NCBI RefSeq assembly: GCF_016894345.1
Contig: NZ_CP069798.1
Span: forward strand, 558,001-622,000
DNA length: 64,000 nucleotides
Direction of reading: 5' to 3'
Origin: Paralysiella testudinis
GTDB lineage: Bacteria > Pseudomonadota > Gammaproteobacteria > Burkholderiales > Neisseriaceae
Position numbers and translations under genes: made by a program. The notes below the pieces were generated by a model. The model searched no databases and was not told where the DNA came from. It saw only the letters and a program-made list of their open reading frames with translations. Shown one piece after another: positions 16,948 to 25,756 of this stretch; position 1 is the stretch's first letter, and every line of letters starts with the position of its first letter.

Positions 16948-18120
16948 ATGCAGCCACGCAACATCACCGTGGTGGGCGCAGGTTATGTCGGCTTGTCGCT
17001 GGCGGTTTTGCTGGCACCGCGCCACCGCGTGCAATTGCTGGATATTGATGCCGCCAAGGTCGATTTAATCTGCCAAGGCATCAGCCCCTTGGCCGATGCC
17101 GAAATCCAACAAAGGCTGCCTGAAAGCCCGATACACGCCACCACCGCTGCCGCACACGCTTATGCAGATGCCGACACGGTGATTATCGCCACCCCCACCA
17201 ATTACGACAGCGACAATGGCTATTTCGACACCAGCAGCGTAGAAGCCTGTGTGGCCGAAGCCGCCCGGCGTTGCCCGCAAGCTCTGGTGGTGATTAAGTC
17301 CACCGTACCGGTGGGCTTTACCGCCGCCTTGCAACAGCGCTTTGCCAATATGGAAATTCTGTTTTCACCCGAATTCCTGCGCGAAGGCCGCGCACTGCAC
17401 GATAATCTTTATCCCAGCCGCATCGTGGTGGGCGGCAATAGCCCGCGGGCGCAAGCATTCGGGCAAATGCTGGCCGAATGCGCCGAGGCCGCCGATATTG
17501 CCCAATATTATTGCGGCAGCACCGAAGCCGAAGCGATTAAATTGTTTGCCAACACCTATCTGGCCATGCGGGTGGCGTTTTTCAACGAGCTGGATAGCTT
17601 TGCCGAAATTCATCATCTGAATACACGCCACATTATCGACGGCGTGTGCGCCGATTCGCGCATCGGCCATTATTACAATAACCCCTCTTTCGGCTATGGC
17701 GGCTATTGCCTGCCCAAAGACACCGAACAATTGCGCGCCAACTACTTCAATGTACCCAACCAGCTGATTGGCGCCATTGTGGAGGCCAACCGCACCCGCA
17801 AGGATTTTATCGCCCATCAAATCCTCAAGCGCCGGCCACACACCGTGGGCATCTACCGCTTGGCCATGAAAAACGGTGCCGACAATTTCCGCGCTTCGGC
17901 GATTCAAAGCGTGATGAAACGACTACAAGGGCGCGGCGTGCACGTGGTGGTTTATGAGCCTGCTTTAGCCCAAAGCCATTTTCTCAACGCGCCGGTTATC
18001 GCTGATTTGGCCGAATTTATCCGGCTGGCGGATGTGATTGTGGCCAATCGCCAACATGCCGACTTGGCCGCCGTGGCGGATAAAGTCTATAGCCGCGACC
18101 TTTTCGGCTCGGATCAATAA
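16948..18120 (+). CDS. ugd: UDP-glucose 6-dehydrogenase
   Basis: A 390-residue NAD-dependent enzyme that oxidises UDP-glucose to UDP-glucuronate for polysaccharide or lipid A sugar supply. The Rossmann motif is VVGAGYVGLSLAV (8-20). The catalytic cysteine is Cys254 in GYGGYCLPKD, the sequence form of UDP-glucose (not UDP-GlcNAc) dehydrogenases; Lys198 in EAIKLFANT is the conserved lysine. Length matches the short bacterial class. AGGA precedes the ATG. The gene contains an in-frame uptake sequence (17114-17126) within its N-terminal domain. It stands 39 kb from the wbp cluster. Confidence 0.92.
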   Translation: MQPRNITVVGAGYVGLSLAVLLAPRHRVQLLDIDAAKVDLICQGISPLADAEIQQRLPESPIHATTAAAHAYADADTVIIATPTNYDSDNGYFDTSSVEACVAEAARRCPQALVVIKSTVPVGFTAALQQRFANMEILFSPEFLREGRALHDNLYPSRIVVGGNSPRAQAFGQMLAECAEAADIAQYYCGSTEAEAIKLFANTYLAMRVAFFNELDSFAEIHHLNTRHIIDGVCADSRIGHYYNNPSFGYGGYCLPKDTEQLRANYFNVPNQLIGAIVEANRTRKDFIAHQILKRRPHTVGIYRLAMKNGADNFRASAIQSVMKRLQGRGVHVVVYEPALAQSHFLNAPVIADLAEFIRLADVIVANRQHADLAAVADKVYSRDLFGSDQ

Positions 18121-18201
18121 AGCTGCCTTATCGTGAATTTACCGGTGCTCATTCCTTGCTACCGCTTGCACATGCAGGCGGCTTTTTTGTGCGCCATCGG
18201 C

Positions 18202-18207
18202 TACAAT
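18202..18207 (+). promoter_or_regulatory. -10-like hexamer of uvrD
   Basis: TACAAT ends seven bases before the uvrD ATG, which places the predicted transcription start at or next to the start codon. No Shine-Dalgarno is seen, so the message could be leaderless. Confidence 0.4.
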
Positions 18208-18214
18208 AGCAGCC

Positions 18215-20425
18215 ATGGAAAATCCTTCATCTTCTTTATTGAGCGGCCTGAACCCCGAGCAATTGGCCGCCGTTACCTGGCCGCCGGCGCCCGCTTTGGT
18301 GCTGGCCGGTGCCGGCAGCGGCAAAACCCGCGTGCTCACCACCCGCATTGCTTGGCTGTTGCAAAGCGGGCAGGCCAGTATTCACAGCGTGCTGGCGGTT
18401 ACCTTTACCAACAAGGCCGCCAAGGAAATGCAGCTGCGCCTTGGCGCCATGTTGCCGATACCGGTGCGCGCCATGTGGCTGGGCACGTTTCACGGCCTGT
18501 GTCACCGCTTTTTGCGCCTGCATTACCGCGATGCCGGTCTGCCGGCGGCATTTCAAATCTTAGACAGCGGCGACCAATTGTCGCTCATCAAACGCCTGCT
18601 CAAAAGCCTGAATATCCCCGACGAAAGCATTGCCCCGCGCAGCTTGCAAGGCTTTATCAATGCGCAAAAAGAAGCCGGATTGCGTGCAGGCAGCCTAGAC
18701 GCTCCCGACCCACACACGCAACGGCTGATTGAATGCTATGCCGCCTACGATGCTCTGTGCAACCAAGAAGGCGTGGTGGATTTTGCCGAGCTGATGCTGC
18801 GCAGCTACGAATTGCTGCAAGCCAACGCCGCCTTGCGCAGCCACTACCAAAACCGCTTCAAACATATTCTGGTGGACGAATTTCAAGACACCAACAAGCT
18901 GCAATACGCTTGGCTTAAGCTACTGGCGGGCGAGCATGCGGCGGTGTTTGCGGTGGGCGACGACGACCAAAGCATCTACCGCTTTCGCGGCGCGCATGTG
19001 GGCAATATGGCGGCGCTGATGCGCGAATTTGCCATTGATGAGCCGATTAAGCTGGAGCAAAACTACCGCTCCGACGGCCACATCCTCACCGCGGCCAATG
19101 CCCTGATTGCCCACAACAACGGGCGTTTGGGCAAAAATTTGCGCACCGATGCCGATGCGGGCGAAAAAATCCGCCTGCTGCAAGCCATCAGCGACAACGA
19201 AGAAGCCCAATTTGTGGTGGACGAAGCACGGGCGCTGCAACGCGAAGGCTGGGATTTGGCGCAAATGGCGGTGCTCTACCGCAGCAATGCGCAATCGCGC
19301 ATTCTGGAACAAGCCTTGTTCCGTGCCGGCATCCCCTACAAAATCTACGGCGGCCTGCGCTTTTACGAACGCCAGGAAATCAAGCATGCACTGGCCTATC
19401 TGCGCTTAGCGGTCAACCCGCACGACGACAATGCCTTGCTGCGGGTAATCAATTTCCCCACCCGCGGCATCGGCACGCGCACAGTGGAAAACCTGCAAGC
19501 CACCGCCAGCGCCGAAGGTGTGTCTTTATGGCAGGCGGCCTGTAGCACAGGCGGTAAACAGGCCAAAGTGGCCGCCTTTGTGCGCTTGATTGAAGCGCTG
19601 CAATCGCATATCGGCAGCAGCAATCTGGCCGAAACCATGCTGGCGGTGGTGCACGACAGCGGCTTGATGGCGCATTATCAAAACCAAAAAGGCGAGCATC
19701 AAGAGCGCATCGACAACCTAAACGAGCTCATCAATGCCGCCGTGGCATTCAAACCTTTGGAGTCCAATTTTGAAGTGCTGCCTGAAAACGCCGCCACCGA
19801 TCCGGCCTGGCCGATATTGGCGTTTTTAAGCAATGCGGCGCTGGAATCGGGCGAACACCAAGCCCTGGCCGGTGAAGCCGCCTTGCAGCTGATGACCATC
19901 CACGCCGCCAAAGGCTTGGAATTCAACGCCGTGTTTCTTACCGGGCTGGAAGAAGGGCTGTTTCCAAGCGAATACAGCCTGGCCGAGCGCGACGGGCTGG
20001 AAGAAGAGCGGCGGCTGATGTATGTGGCGATTACCCGCGCGCGCAAACGGCTCTACATCAGCATGGCGCAGCAGCGGCTCTTGCACGGGCAAACCCACTT
20101 CGGCGTGGTGTCGCGCTTTGTCGACGAAATTCCCGCCGCCGTGTTGCATCATCTATCGCCCGCTTCAGGCAGCCTGGTGGCACAACAACACAGCAGCCAG
20201 CGCAGCAACCCGTTTCACAGCCGCAGCCCCGCCGCCCAAACACCGGAAAAAGCGCAGAATTATGCCGGATTCACCCTCGGCCAAAACGTGCGCCATGCCA
20301 AATTCGGCACCGGCGTGATTATTGATGCCGTTAATAAAGGCGACAGCGCCAAGCTCACGGTAAACTTCGGCAAAAACGGCATTAAAGTGCTGGATACCGC
20401 GGCCGCCAAACTCAGCCCGCTGTAA
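18215..20425 (+). CDS. uvrD: DNA helicase II (UvrD)
   Basis: A 736-residue superfamily 1A 3'-5' helicase for nucleotide-excision and mismatch repair. Walker A is AGAGSGKT (31-38), motif II is VDEFQDTN (near 220), motif III follows in AVGDDDQSIYRFRGA, and motif VI is VAITRARKRLYI. The C-terminal GQNVRHAKFGTGVI segment (about residue 690) is the Tudor-like tail characteristic of UvrD and absent from Rep. ATG at 18215 gives an N-terminus (LNPEQLAAV) like other UvrD proteins. An uptake sequence lies in frame near the C-terminus (20165-20176). It is transcribed alone. Confidence 0.93.
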   Translation: MENPSSSLLSGLNPEQLAAVTWPPAPALVLAGAGSGKTRVLTTRIAWLLQSGQASIHSVLAVTFTNKAAKEMQLRLGAMLPIPVRAMWLGTFHGLCHRFLRLHYRDAGLPAAFQILDSGDQLSLIKRLLKSLNIPDESIAPRSLQGFINAQKEAGLRAGSLDAPDPHTQRLIECYAAYDALCNQEGVVDFAELMLRSYELLQANAALRSHYQNRFKHILVDEFQDTNKLQYAWLKLLAGEHAAVFAVGDDDQSIYRFRGAHVGNMAALMREFAIDEPIKLEQNYRSDGHILTAANALIAHNNGRLGKNLRTDADAGEKIRLLQAISDNEEAQFVVDEARALQREGWDLAQMAVLYRSNAQSRILEQALFRAGIPYKIYGGLRFYERQEIKHALAYLRLAVNPHDDNALLRVINFPTRGIGTRTVENLQATASAEGVSLWQAACSTGGKQAKVAAFVRLIEALQSHIGSSNLAETMLAVVHDSGLMAHYQNQKGEHQERIDNLNELINAAVAFKPLESNFEVLPENAATDPAWPILAFLSNAALESGEHQALAGEAALQLMTIHAAKGLEFNAVFLTGLEEGLFPSEYSLAERDGLEEERRLMYVAITRARKRLYISMAQQRLLHGQTHFGVVSRFVDEIPAAVLHHLSPASGSLVAQQHSSQRSNPFHSRSPAAQTPEKAQNYAGFTLGQNVRHAKFGTGVIIDAVNKGDSAKLTVNFGKNGIKVLDTAAAKLSPL

Positions 20426-20444
20426 AACCCTATCCACGCTATTT

Positions 20445-20475
20445 CAGGCAGCGTTAAGGCTGCCTGAAAACCAAC
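20445..20475 (+). terminator. DUS-pair hairpin after uvrD
   Basis: Inverted uptake sequences, one with a G substitution, closely spaced between uvrD and the HIT gene. The T-run is poor. Confidence 0.55.
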
Positions 20476-20500
20476 CCACCCCCACCACAAAGGCCAAACC

Positions 20501-20920
20501 ATGCAAACCGTTTACGATACCGACAACATCTTTGCCAAAATCCTGCGCGGCGAGATTCCCAACCACACCGTTTACGAAGACGACAAAACACTGGCGTTTA
20601 TGGACGTGATGCCACAAGCCCGCGGCCATGTATTGGTGGTGCCCAAAACCGCCGCCGTAGAGCTGAGCGACCTGCCCTTAGACTATGCCCAAGCCGTGCT
20701 GGCCACCGCGCAAAAAGTGATGGCCGCACAACGGCAAGTGCTCAAACGCAGCGGCATTGTGCAAATGCAGCTCAACGGCGCTCAAGCAGGCCAAAGTGTA
20801 TTTCATTACCACCTGCACCTGATTCCCAGCAATGTACACGAACTGGGTCGCCACGAAGGCGGCATGGCCGACCACAACGAGCTGGCGGCGCTGGCAGCTG
20901 AATTGCGGGCAGCGCTATAA
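20501..20920 (+). CDS. HIT-family nucleotide hydrolase (HinT-like)
   Basis: A 139-residue histidine-triad protein. The triad is in FHYHLHLIPSN (around residue 107), the nucleotide-binding loop in the preceding QLNGAQAGQSVFH. It opens with IFAKILRGEIP and contains LAFMDVMPQARGHVLVVPK, both standard in HinT proteins, which hydrolyse purine-nucleoside phosphoramidates. AAAGG precedes the ATG. A hairpin terminator follows. The cellular substrate is not known from sequence. Confidence 0.9.
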   Translation: MQTVYDTDNIFAKILRGEIPNHTVYEDDKTLAFMDVMPQARGHVLVVPKTAAVELSDLPLDYAQAVLATAQKVMAAQRQVLKRSGIVQMQLNGAQAGQSVFHYHLHLIPSNVHELGRHEGGMADHNELAALAAELRAAL

Positions 20921-20941
20921 TCGTAAACCCAAAAAACAATC

Positions 20942-20981
20942 AAGCCCGATACATTAGCAGAATGTATCGGGCTTTGTTTTC
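20942..20981 (+). terminator. Terminator after the HIT gene
   Basis: AAGCCCGATACATT and AATGTATCGGGCTT pair around AGCAG, then TTGTTTT. Its convergent partner tsaC ends within 10 bp, so the hairpin may serve both. Confidence 0.85.
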
Positions 20982-20989
20982 AGGCAGCC

Positions 20990-21553
20990 TTAGCGCAAAC
21001 GCACACCACTGGCCAAATCAATAATCTGGCTGGGCTGGCGGTTGCCGCCGCAACGCCCCGGCACCAACCACACCTTATCGCCAAAGCGCCGCCGCACTTC
21101 CGCCGCGCGAACACACGGCCGCTCGCCGCTGCGGTTGCAAGAAGTCGACACCAAGGCCGTGCCCAGCTGGCGGCACAATTGCCGCGCACCGGCATGGGCA
21201 GGCACGCGTACCGCCAATTTATGGCGCCCGCGCCCGCGCAACATCGTGGGCGTTTGCGCAGCCGCTGCAATTAAATACGTTTTGGCGGCAGGCCAATTTT
21301 GTGCCAACAGCGCCTGCTGCGCCGGGCTTAAGGGCTGCAATAAAGGCTGCAATTGTGCCAAATCAGCGCCAATGCTGATTAATCCTTTATGCTGTGGCCG
21401 TTGTTTCAGCGCCACCACCCGCCGCAAGCCGCGTACATGCCGGGGCAAACAGCCCAAGCCATAGCTGGATTCGGTGGGATAAGCCACCACACCGCCACGG
21501 CGCAAATGGGCGCGCAAACGGTAAACGGCGGCATGGGCGAGCATTCGGGGCAT
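20990..21553 (-). CDS. tsaC: Threonylcarbamoyl-AMP synthase (TsaC/YrdC)
   Basis: A 187-residue Sua5/YciO/YrdC-domain enzyme that makes threonylcarbamoyl-AMP, the first step of the t6A37 modification of tRNAs reading ANN codons. Signatures are VVAYPTESSYGLGC near the N-terminus, LKQRPQHKGLI for nucleotide binding and LVSTSCNRSGE in the C-terminal half. Length fits the short TsaC class, lacking the Sua5 extension. The start at 21553 has a weak ribosome-binding site; a second ATG three codons in is an alternative. The downstream methyltransferase TrmO, acting on the same nucleotide, is at 29723. The protein is notably arginine-rich. Confidence 0.88.
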   Translation of the reverse strand: MPRMLAHAAVYRLRAHLRRGGVVAYPTESSYGLGCLPRHVRGLRRVVALKQRPQHKGLISIGADLAQLQPLLQPLSPAQQALLAQNWPAAKTYLIAAAAQTPTMLRGRGRHKLAVRVPAHAGARQLCRQLGTALVSTSCNRSGERPCVRAAEVRRRFGDKVWLVPGRCGGNRQPSQIIDLASGVRLR

Positions 21554-21666
21554 AAAAGGGCAGGGAATCGGTAAGGGGATGAAATTGGAGCACTATAACA
21601 GCAGAATGTAAGGATATGCCGTATTTTGCGTATCCTAATTTTAAGATAACACATCTGCTACAGACA

Positions 21667-21699
21667 AAAAACAGGGCCGATTTGTCTATTATCGGCCCG
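21667..21699 (-). terminator. Terminator after tRNA-Gly
   Basis: On the minus strand GGGCCGAT and ATCGGCCC pair around a nine-base loop and are followed by TGTTTTTTG, just past the tRNA 3' end. Confidence 0.85.
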
Positions 21700-21707
21700 G
21701 GCTTATT

Positions 21708-21781
21708 TGGAGCGGATGGCGGGATTCGAACCCGTCCGAACTGCTTGGGAAGCAGTTATGCTACCACTACATCACATCCGC
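21708..21781 (-). tRNA. tRNA-Gly (anticodon CCC)
   Basis: A 74-nt cloverleaf. Acceptor arms GCGGATG and CATCCGC pair, the anticodon stem ACTGC/GCAGT encloses TTCCCAA giving anticodon CCC, and the T arm contains GGTTCGAATCC. CCA is encoded. It reads GGG codons. A terminator lies directly downstream. Confidence 0.95.
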
Positions 21782-21849
21782 ATCAGTGTTTCAGGCTGCC
21801 TGAAACACAAGAGCCGAATTATACGCGCCGTTAAAAATTTACGCCAGCC

Positions 21850-22012
21850 TAGGGTCTGCTCACATTTTACCACGTGGCCCTATTTTGGCTTAAAAGCCCG
21901 CTTTCTGCGTTGAAAATACGCGTAAGGTGTTCAACCTTGCTGTGCTTTTCGCCTTGAACGCGAACTTTTCTGCTCAAAATCCGGTGCACGGCTGAAATGT
22001 AAACAGACCCTA
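21850..22012. repeat. Possible MITE with GGGTCTG inverted ends
   Basis: A 163-bp segment bounded by TA on both sides. The left end GGGTCTGCTCACATTTTA and the complement of the right end GGGTCTGTTTACATTTCA agree at 15 of 18 positions. The interior has no sizeable gene. The right TA overlaps the purD stop codon. A partial match to one end (GAGTCTGTTTACAT) is near 46774. Confidence 0.5.
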
Positions 22013-23281
22013 GCGCCCAATCGCCTTATCGGCAATATCGGTGCGGTATTGCATACCGTCAAAAGTGATGGCGGCCACGGTTTGATAGGCGGCGGCTTTG
22101 GCGGCCTCTACATCATCGCCCAAGCCCACGGCGCACAACACGCGCCCGCCGTTGGTGATGGTATCGCCGGCCGCATTGCTTGCACTGCCCGCATGAAACA
22201 CCTTGCCGTGCGCCTGTGCGGCGGCCAAGCCATGGATGACATCGCCTTTGCGCGGCGTTTCCGGATAATGGGCGGCGGCCAGCACCACGCCCACCGCGGT
22301 TTGCGGGCTCCATTGTGCTTGCGCCTGATCCAAGCGGCCATCCAGCGCGGCTTCAATCAAGTCCACCAAATCGCTGTCCAAACGGCTCATAATCGGCTGG
22401 GTTTCCGGGTCACCGAAGCGGCAGTTGAATTCAATGGTAAACGGCGCACCGTTGCTGTCTATCATCAAACCGGCATACAAAAAGCCGGTGTAAGGATGGC
22501 CATCGGCCTTCATGGTATGCACCACCGGCAAAATGATTTCGTCCATCACCCGCTGATGCACCGCAGGCGTTACCACTGGCGCCGGGCTGTAGGCACCCAT
22601 GCCGCCGGTATTGGGGCCTTGGTCGTCGTTCAGCAGGCGTTTGTGGTCTTGGCTGGTGGCCATGGGCAGCACATTGTCGCCATCCACCATCACGATAAAG
22701 CTGGCTTCTTCGCCTTGTAAGAAGTCTTCAATCACCACCCGCGCACCGGCATCGCCCATTTTATTGCCCAGCAACATATCGTCGATGGCGGCGTGGGCTT
22801 CGGCTAGGGTTAGCGCCACAATCACGCCTTTGCCCGCGGCCAAGCCGTCGGCCTTAATCACAATCGGCGCGCCCTTGCGCTCAATATAATCGTGGGCGGC
22901 AGCGGCATCGGCAAAGGTTTGGTATTGCGCGGTGGGCACACCGCAACGCGCCATAAAAGCTTTGGCAAAATCTTTGGAGCTTTCCAATTGCGCACAATAT
23001 TGGCTGGGGCCCAAAATGGGCAAGCCCGCTTCACGAAACGCATCCACCACGCCTTCGGCCAGCGGCGCTTCCGGCCCCACCACAGTAAAAGCGATGTTTT
23101 CGCGTTGGCAAAACGCAATCAAATCACCATGGCCGCTTAAATTGATGTTGTGCAACTTCGGCTCGGCGGCGGTGCCCGCATTGCCCGGTGCCACAAATAC
23201 GCATGCTACTTTGGCTGATTGCGCCAATTTCCACGCCAAAGCATGTTCGCGCCCACCGCTACCAATCACCAATAGATTCAT
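22010..23281 (-). CDS. purD: Phosphoribosylamine-glycine ligase
   Basis: A 423-residue ATP-grasp enzyme catalysing the second step of purine synthesis, joining glycine to phosphoribosylamine. The N-terminal domain starts MNLLVIGSGGREHALAWKL, the family signature. PIVIKADGLAAGKGVIVA is the ATP-grasp nucleotide-binding loop, and FNCRFGDPETQP holds metal ligands. ATG at 23281 gives the canonical N-terminus, although an ATG immediately before it (23284) may also be used; GGCGGG lies upstream. The TAG stop lies in the flanking TA of the repeat at 21850-22012. It is the only purine gene in the window. Confidence 0.95.
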   Translation of the reverse strand: MNLLVIGSGGREHALAWKLAQSAKVACVFVAPGNAGTAAEPKLHNINLSGHGDLIAFCQRENIAFTVVGPEAPLAEGVVDAFREAGLPILGPSQYCAQLESSKDFAKAFMARCGVPTAQYQTFADAAAAHDYIERKGAPIVIKADGLAAGKGVIVALTLAEAHAAIDDMLLGNKMGDAGARVVIEDFLQGEEASFIVMVDGDNVLPMATSQDHKRLLNDDQGPNTGGMGAYSPAPVVTPAVHQRVMDEIILPVVHTMKADGHPYTGFLYAGLMIDSNGAPFTIEFNCRFGDPETQPIMSRLDSDLVDLIEAALDGRLDQAQAQWSPQTAVGVVLAAAHYPETPRKGDVIHGLAAAQAHGKVFHAGSASNAAGDTITNGGRVLCAVGLGDDVEAAKAAAYQTVAAITFDGMQYRTDIADKAIGR

Positions 23282-23361
23282 CATGCCCGCCTTTTTCCTT
23301 TTAATTGAATCACCCACAATGGGCTTAATTATAAAGGAAGCGTGGGGTTTCAGGCAGCCTT

Positions 23362-25005
23362 TTAAACTGCCTTGTTGCTTGGCAATTCGGTTTCATCTAA
23401 ACACCAATGCCCGTTCAAAATATGCAAGCGCCCGCTTGGTTTGAGCGCCCGTACAAAATCGGCATCGTGCGATACCACCATCATTGCCCCCGGAAAATCG
23501 GCCAATGCCCGCTCCAGCGCCTGCACCGAGGGCAAATCCAAGTGATTAGTGGGTTCATCCAACAGCAATAATTGTGCCGCCGGTTGCCGCCATAACGCCA
23601 CCGCCAAAGCCGCCTTGATCCTTTCGCCACCACTGAGTACACCGCAAGGACGGCATAATTGTGCGGCTGCCAAGCCCAGTTGATGCAGATATTGACGCAA
23701 TACAGCTTCAGGCAGCATGGTATTTTGTTGCTGCAATTGGGTGAGCACATTGGTGCCGTTATCCAACAAGGAAGCCTGTTGGTCGATATAGGCCAGTGGC
23801 ACAAAAGTTTGCACCGCACCCGCCGCAGGTGCTTGCAAACCGGCACATACACGCAACAGGGTGGATTTTCCGGCACCGTTGTCTGCCTGAATATGCAGGC
23901 GGAAAGCACCATGCAAATACAAATCAGCTACCTCGGCAATGGCCGTATAAGACAAACGCAAGGATTGGGTTTGTAATACTTGCCGCCGTGGCGGCACGGT
24001 GCTTTGGGGTAAGGTGAACAGTTTGTCTTGTGCCGGCGGTAAGGCCGATTGCGCTTGTTGTATTTGGTTTTGTAATTGCTGTTTAAACTGCTGCTGTTGC
24101 TGCCGTAACTTACCTTGTGCCTGCTGCGATTGTTCTTGCTGACGGTCTAAAATCAGCTTGCTTTGGTTGCAGGTTTGGCGGTTCCGCTGAGCTTGGGCGG
24201 TGCGCTTTTGCTGGCGGTCATGTTGTTGCTGCCATCTTTGCCGGGCTTTCTTTTCGGTTGCACGGGCATGCTGGTAATCGGCAATGGCATTGGCTTGTTC
24301 TTGTACCTGCGCAGCCAGATAAACGTCTATATCGCCAGAATACTGTTTCAGGCAGCTTTGGTTCAGGCTCAAAATGGCATCCGCACCCCGCAACAGGCTG
24401 CGATCATGACTGACCAAAACCACCGTGTGCGGATAAGCGGCTATTTGTGCTGCTAGCCATTGCCGTTGCCCGCTGTCTAAATGGTTACCGGGTTCGTCCA
24501 ACAATAAAAAATCCGCTTGCTTGGCCAATGCAGTTTCCAATGCCAGCCTTTGCAGTTGGCCGCCGCTTAAACAAGCAGCGCTATCCTGCGGTGATAAATG
24601 CGGCCAGCCATGCTGGCACAAACGCTGTTGCAAGGTGTCCAACGCCGCCCAATCTTGCTCCAACACGGCATAATCGGCATTATCAGCCACCCCTTGCTGC
24701 AAGCGTTGCCATGCGGCTAACCACAAGCTCAAGCCACAGGCAGCGGCAATGCTGCCCTGAGCGGCAATGGTTTGTTGGGGCAGATAAACCAAACTGCCTT
24801 GGCGCTCAACCACGCCGGATTGTGGCAGCAAATCGCCCGCCAACAAACGCAATACAGTAGATTTGCCACTACCGTTAGCACCCACCAGCCCGATGCAGCC
24901 GCTATTAAAAACCGTATCACACAAGGTTAATACCGAGTCGCCATTCGACCAAGAAAAGGAAAGTTGTTTGAATGCCAAAAAGGCGGAAAGATGGACAACA
25001 GACAT
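23362..25005 (-). CDS. ABC-F family ATPase
   Basis: A 547-residue protein with two ABC ATPase domains and no membrane segments. Domain 1: VGANGSGKST (41-50), LSGGQLQRLALE, LLLDEPGNHLD. Domain 2: ADNGAGKSTLL, LSGGERIKAALAVAL, LLLLDEPTNHLDL. The linker (about 240-330) is glutamine-rich and predicted to be a coiled coil, as in ABC-F factors that act on the ribosome. The first Walker B loop reads EPGNHLD, whereas EPTNHLD is usual. Several ABC-F members give ribosome-protection resistance, others are translation factors; this one cannot be placed by eye. AGGAG precedes the start. Confidence 0.88.
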   Translation of the reverse strand: MSVVHLSAFLAFKQLSFSWSNGDSVLTLCDTVFNSGCIGLVGANGSGKSTVLRLLAGDLLPQSGVVERQGSLVYLPQQTIAAQGSIAAACGLSLWLAAWQRLQQGVADNADYAVLEQDWAALDTLQQRLCQHGWPHLSPQDSAACLSGGQLQRLALETALAKQADFLLLDEPGNHLDSGQRQWLAAQIAAYPHTVVLVSHDRSLLRGADAILSLNQSCLKQYSGDIDVYLAAQVQEQANAIADYQHARATEKKARQRWQQQHDRQQKRTAQAQRNRQTCNQSKLILDRQQEQSQQAQGKLRQQQQQFKQQLQNQIQQAQSALPPAQDKLFTLPQSTVPPRRQVLQTQSLRLSYTAIAEVADLYLHGAFRLHIQADNGAGKSTLLRVCAGLQAPAAGAVQTFVPLAYIDQQASLLDNGTNVLTQLQQQNTMLPEAVLRQYLHQLGLAAAQLCRPCGVLSGGERIKAALAVALWRQPAAQLLLLDEPTNHLDLPSVQALERALADFPGAMMVVSHDADFVRALKPSGRLHILNGHWCLDETELPSNKAV

Positions 25006-25421
25006 AATGACTCCTGTGAATGCGTTTATGAAATAAAAAACGGATTTACAGGATTGAAATCATGTGTGTGCCCCTAAATAACAATAAGTTTGATGAATCA
25101 GAAAATGCTTCTGCATTACAGAAACCCGATTCAGTATACAGAATGAGGCTGCCTGAAACAAAAATAACGCTTTTATACCCATTCTAAAAAGAACCGAACT
25201 GCGTTGGCTCTCGCCTACACGCTACATGAACGATTTTGTGCGGCATAGACGCGCCAACAAACTTTGTTTCGTACTGGCTGTATTGTCTGCGGCTTCGCGC
25301 CTTGTATCACTATTATTCTTCATTTCACTATAGGAAGTAACGCACCCGCCCACTCAAAGGCTGCCTGAAAGATAAAACCATCATTGCCTAACGGGATTCG
25401 GCAATCCATTGGCAAATATAG
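25006..25421. other. Intergenic region with degraded repeats
   Basis: About 415 bp without a gene. It contains a DUS near 25147, a degraded Correia-like element (25174-25332), and a DUS-started 53-bp segment (25358-25410) that recurs at 7851-7904. Confidence 0.6.
25174..25332. repeat. Degenerate Correia-like element
   Basis: The left end ATACCCATTCTAAAAAG and the interior GTACTGGCTGTATTGTCTGC then GGCTTCGCGCCTTGT match the family. The right end reads CACTATA, as at the end of canonical neisserial Correia elements. The middle carries about 50 bp unrelated to the other copies. Confidence 0.55.
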
Positions 25422-25742
25422 CTACGGCAAATACGGCGCCACGCTTCGCTGCAATAGCACCACCAGCTCCGCATCCATATAGCGGTAGTCGTCGGCAATA
25501 TCCAATACCACTATTTTTTTATGCGTTAATGCCGTCGGAAACGCAGCCTGCAAGCGGCTTTTGTGTTTGTTTTCCATCACCATAATAATGTCTGCCCAAG
25601 CGATGTCTTGGGCAGACACCGTATGCCGTGCACGCGGGCTGGTGCCGCCGGAGCGTACTTGAATACCGGGCTGGCGGCGGAATAACGTTTCAGCCGTGGG
25701 GCTGCGCCACTGATTGCGGCTGCAAACAAACAGAATATTCAT
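25422..25742 (-). CDS. Low-molecular-weight protein-tyrosine-phosphatase-like protein
   Basis: A 106-residue cytoplasmic protein beginning MNILFVCSRNQWRSPTAE. Cys7 to Arg13 gives the C-x5-R phosphatase loop, but with a tryptophan and lacking the C-terminal DPY motif of classical LMW phosphatases, so it belongs to the shorter predicted-phosphatase group. AAAGG precedes the start. It is the last gene after threonine aldolase and the YigZ-like gene, 14 bp downstream of the latter, and probably co-transcribed. Its substrate is unknown. Confidence 0.75.
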   Translation of the reverse strand: MNILFVCSRNQWRSPTAETLFRRQPGIQVRSGGTSPRARHTVSAQDIAWADIIMVMENKHKSRLQAAFPTALTHKKIVVLDIADDYRYMDAELVVLLQRSVAPYLP

Positions 25743-25756
25743 CTATTGCCTTTGTT

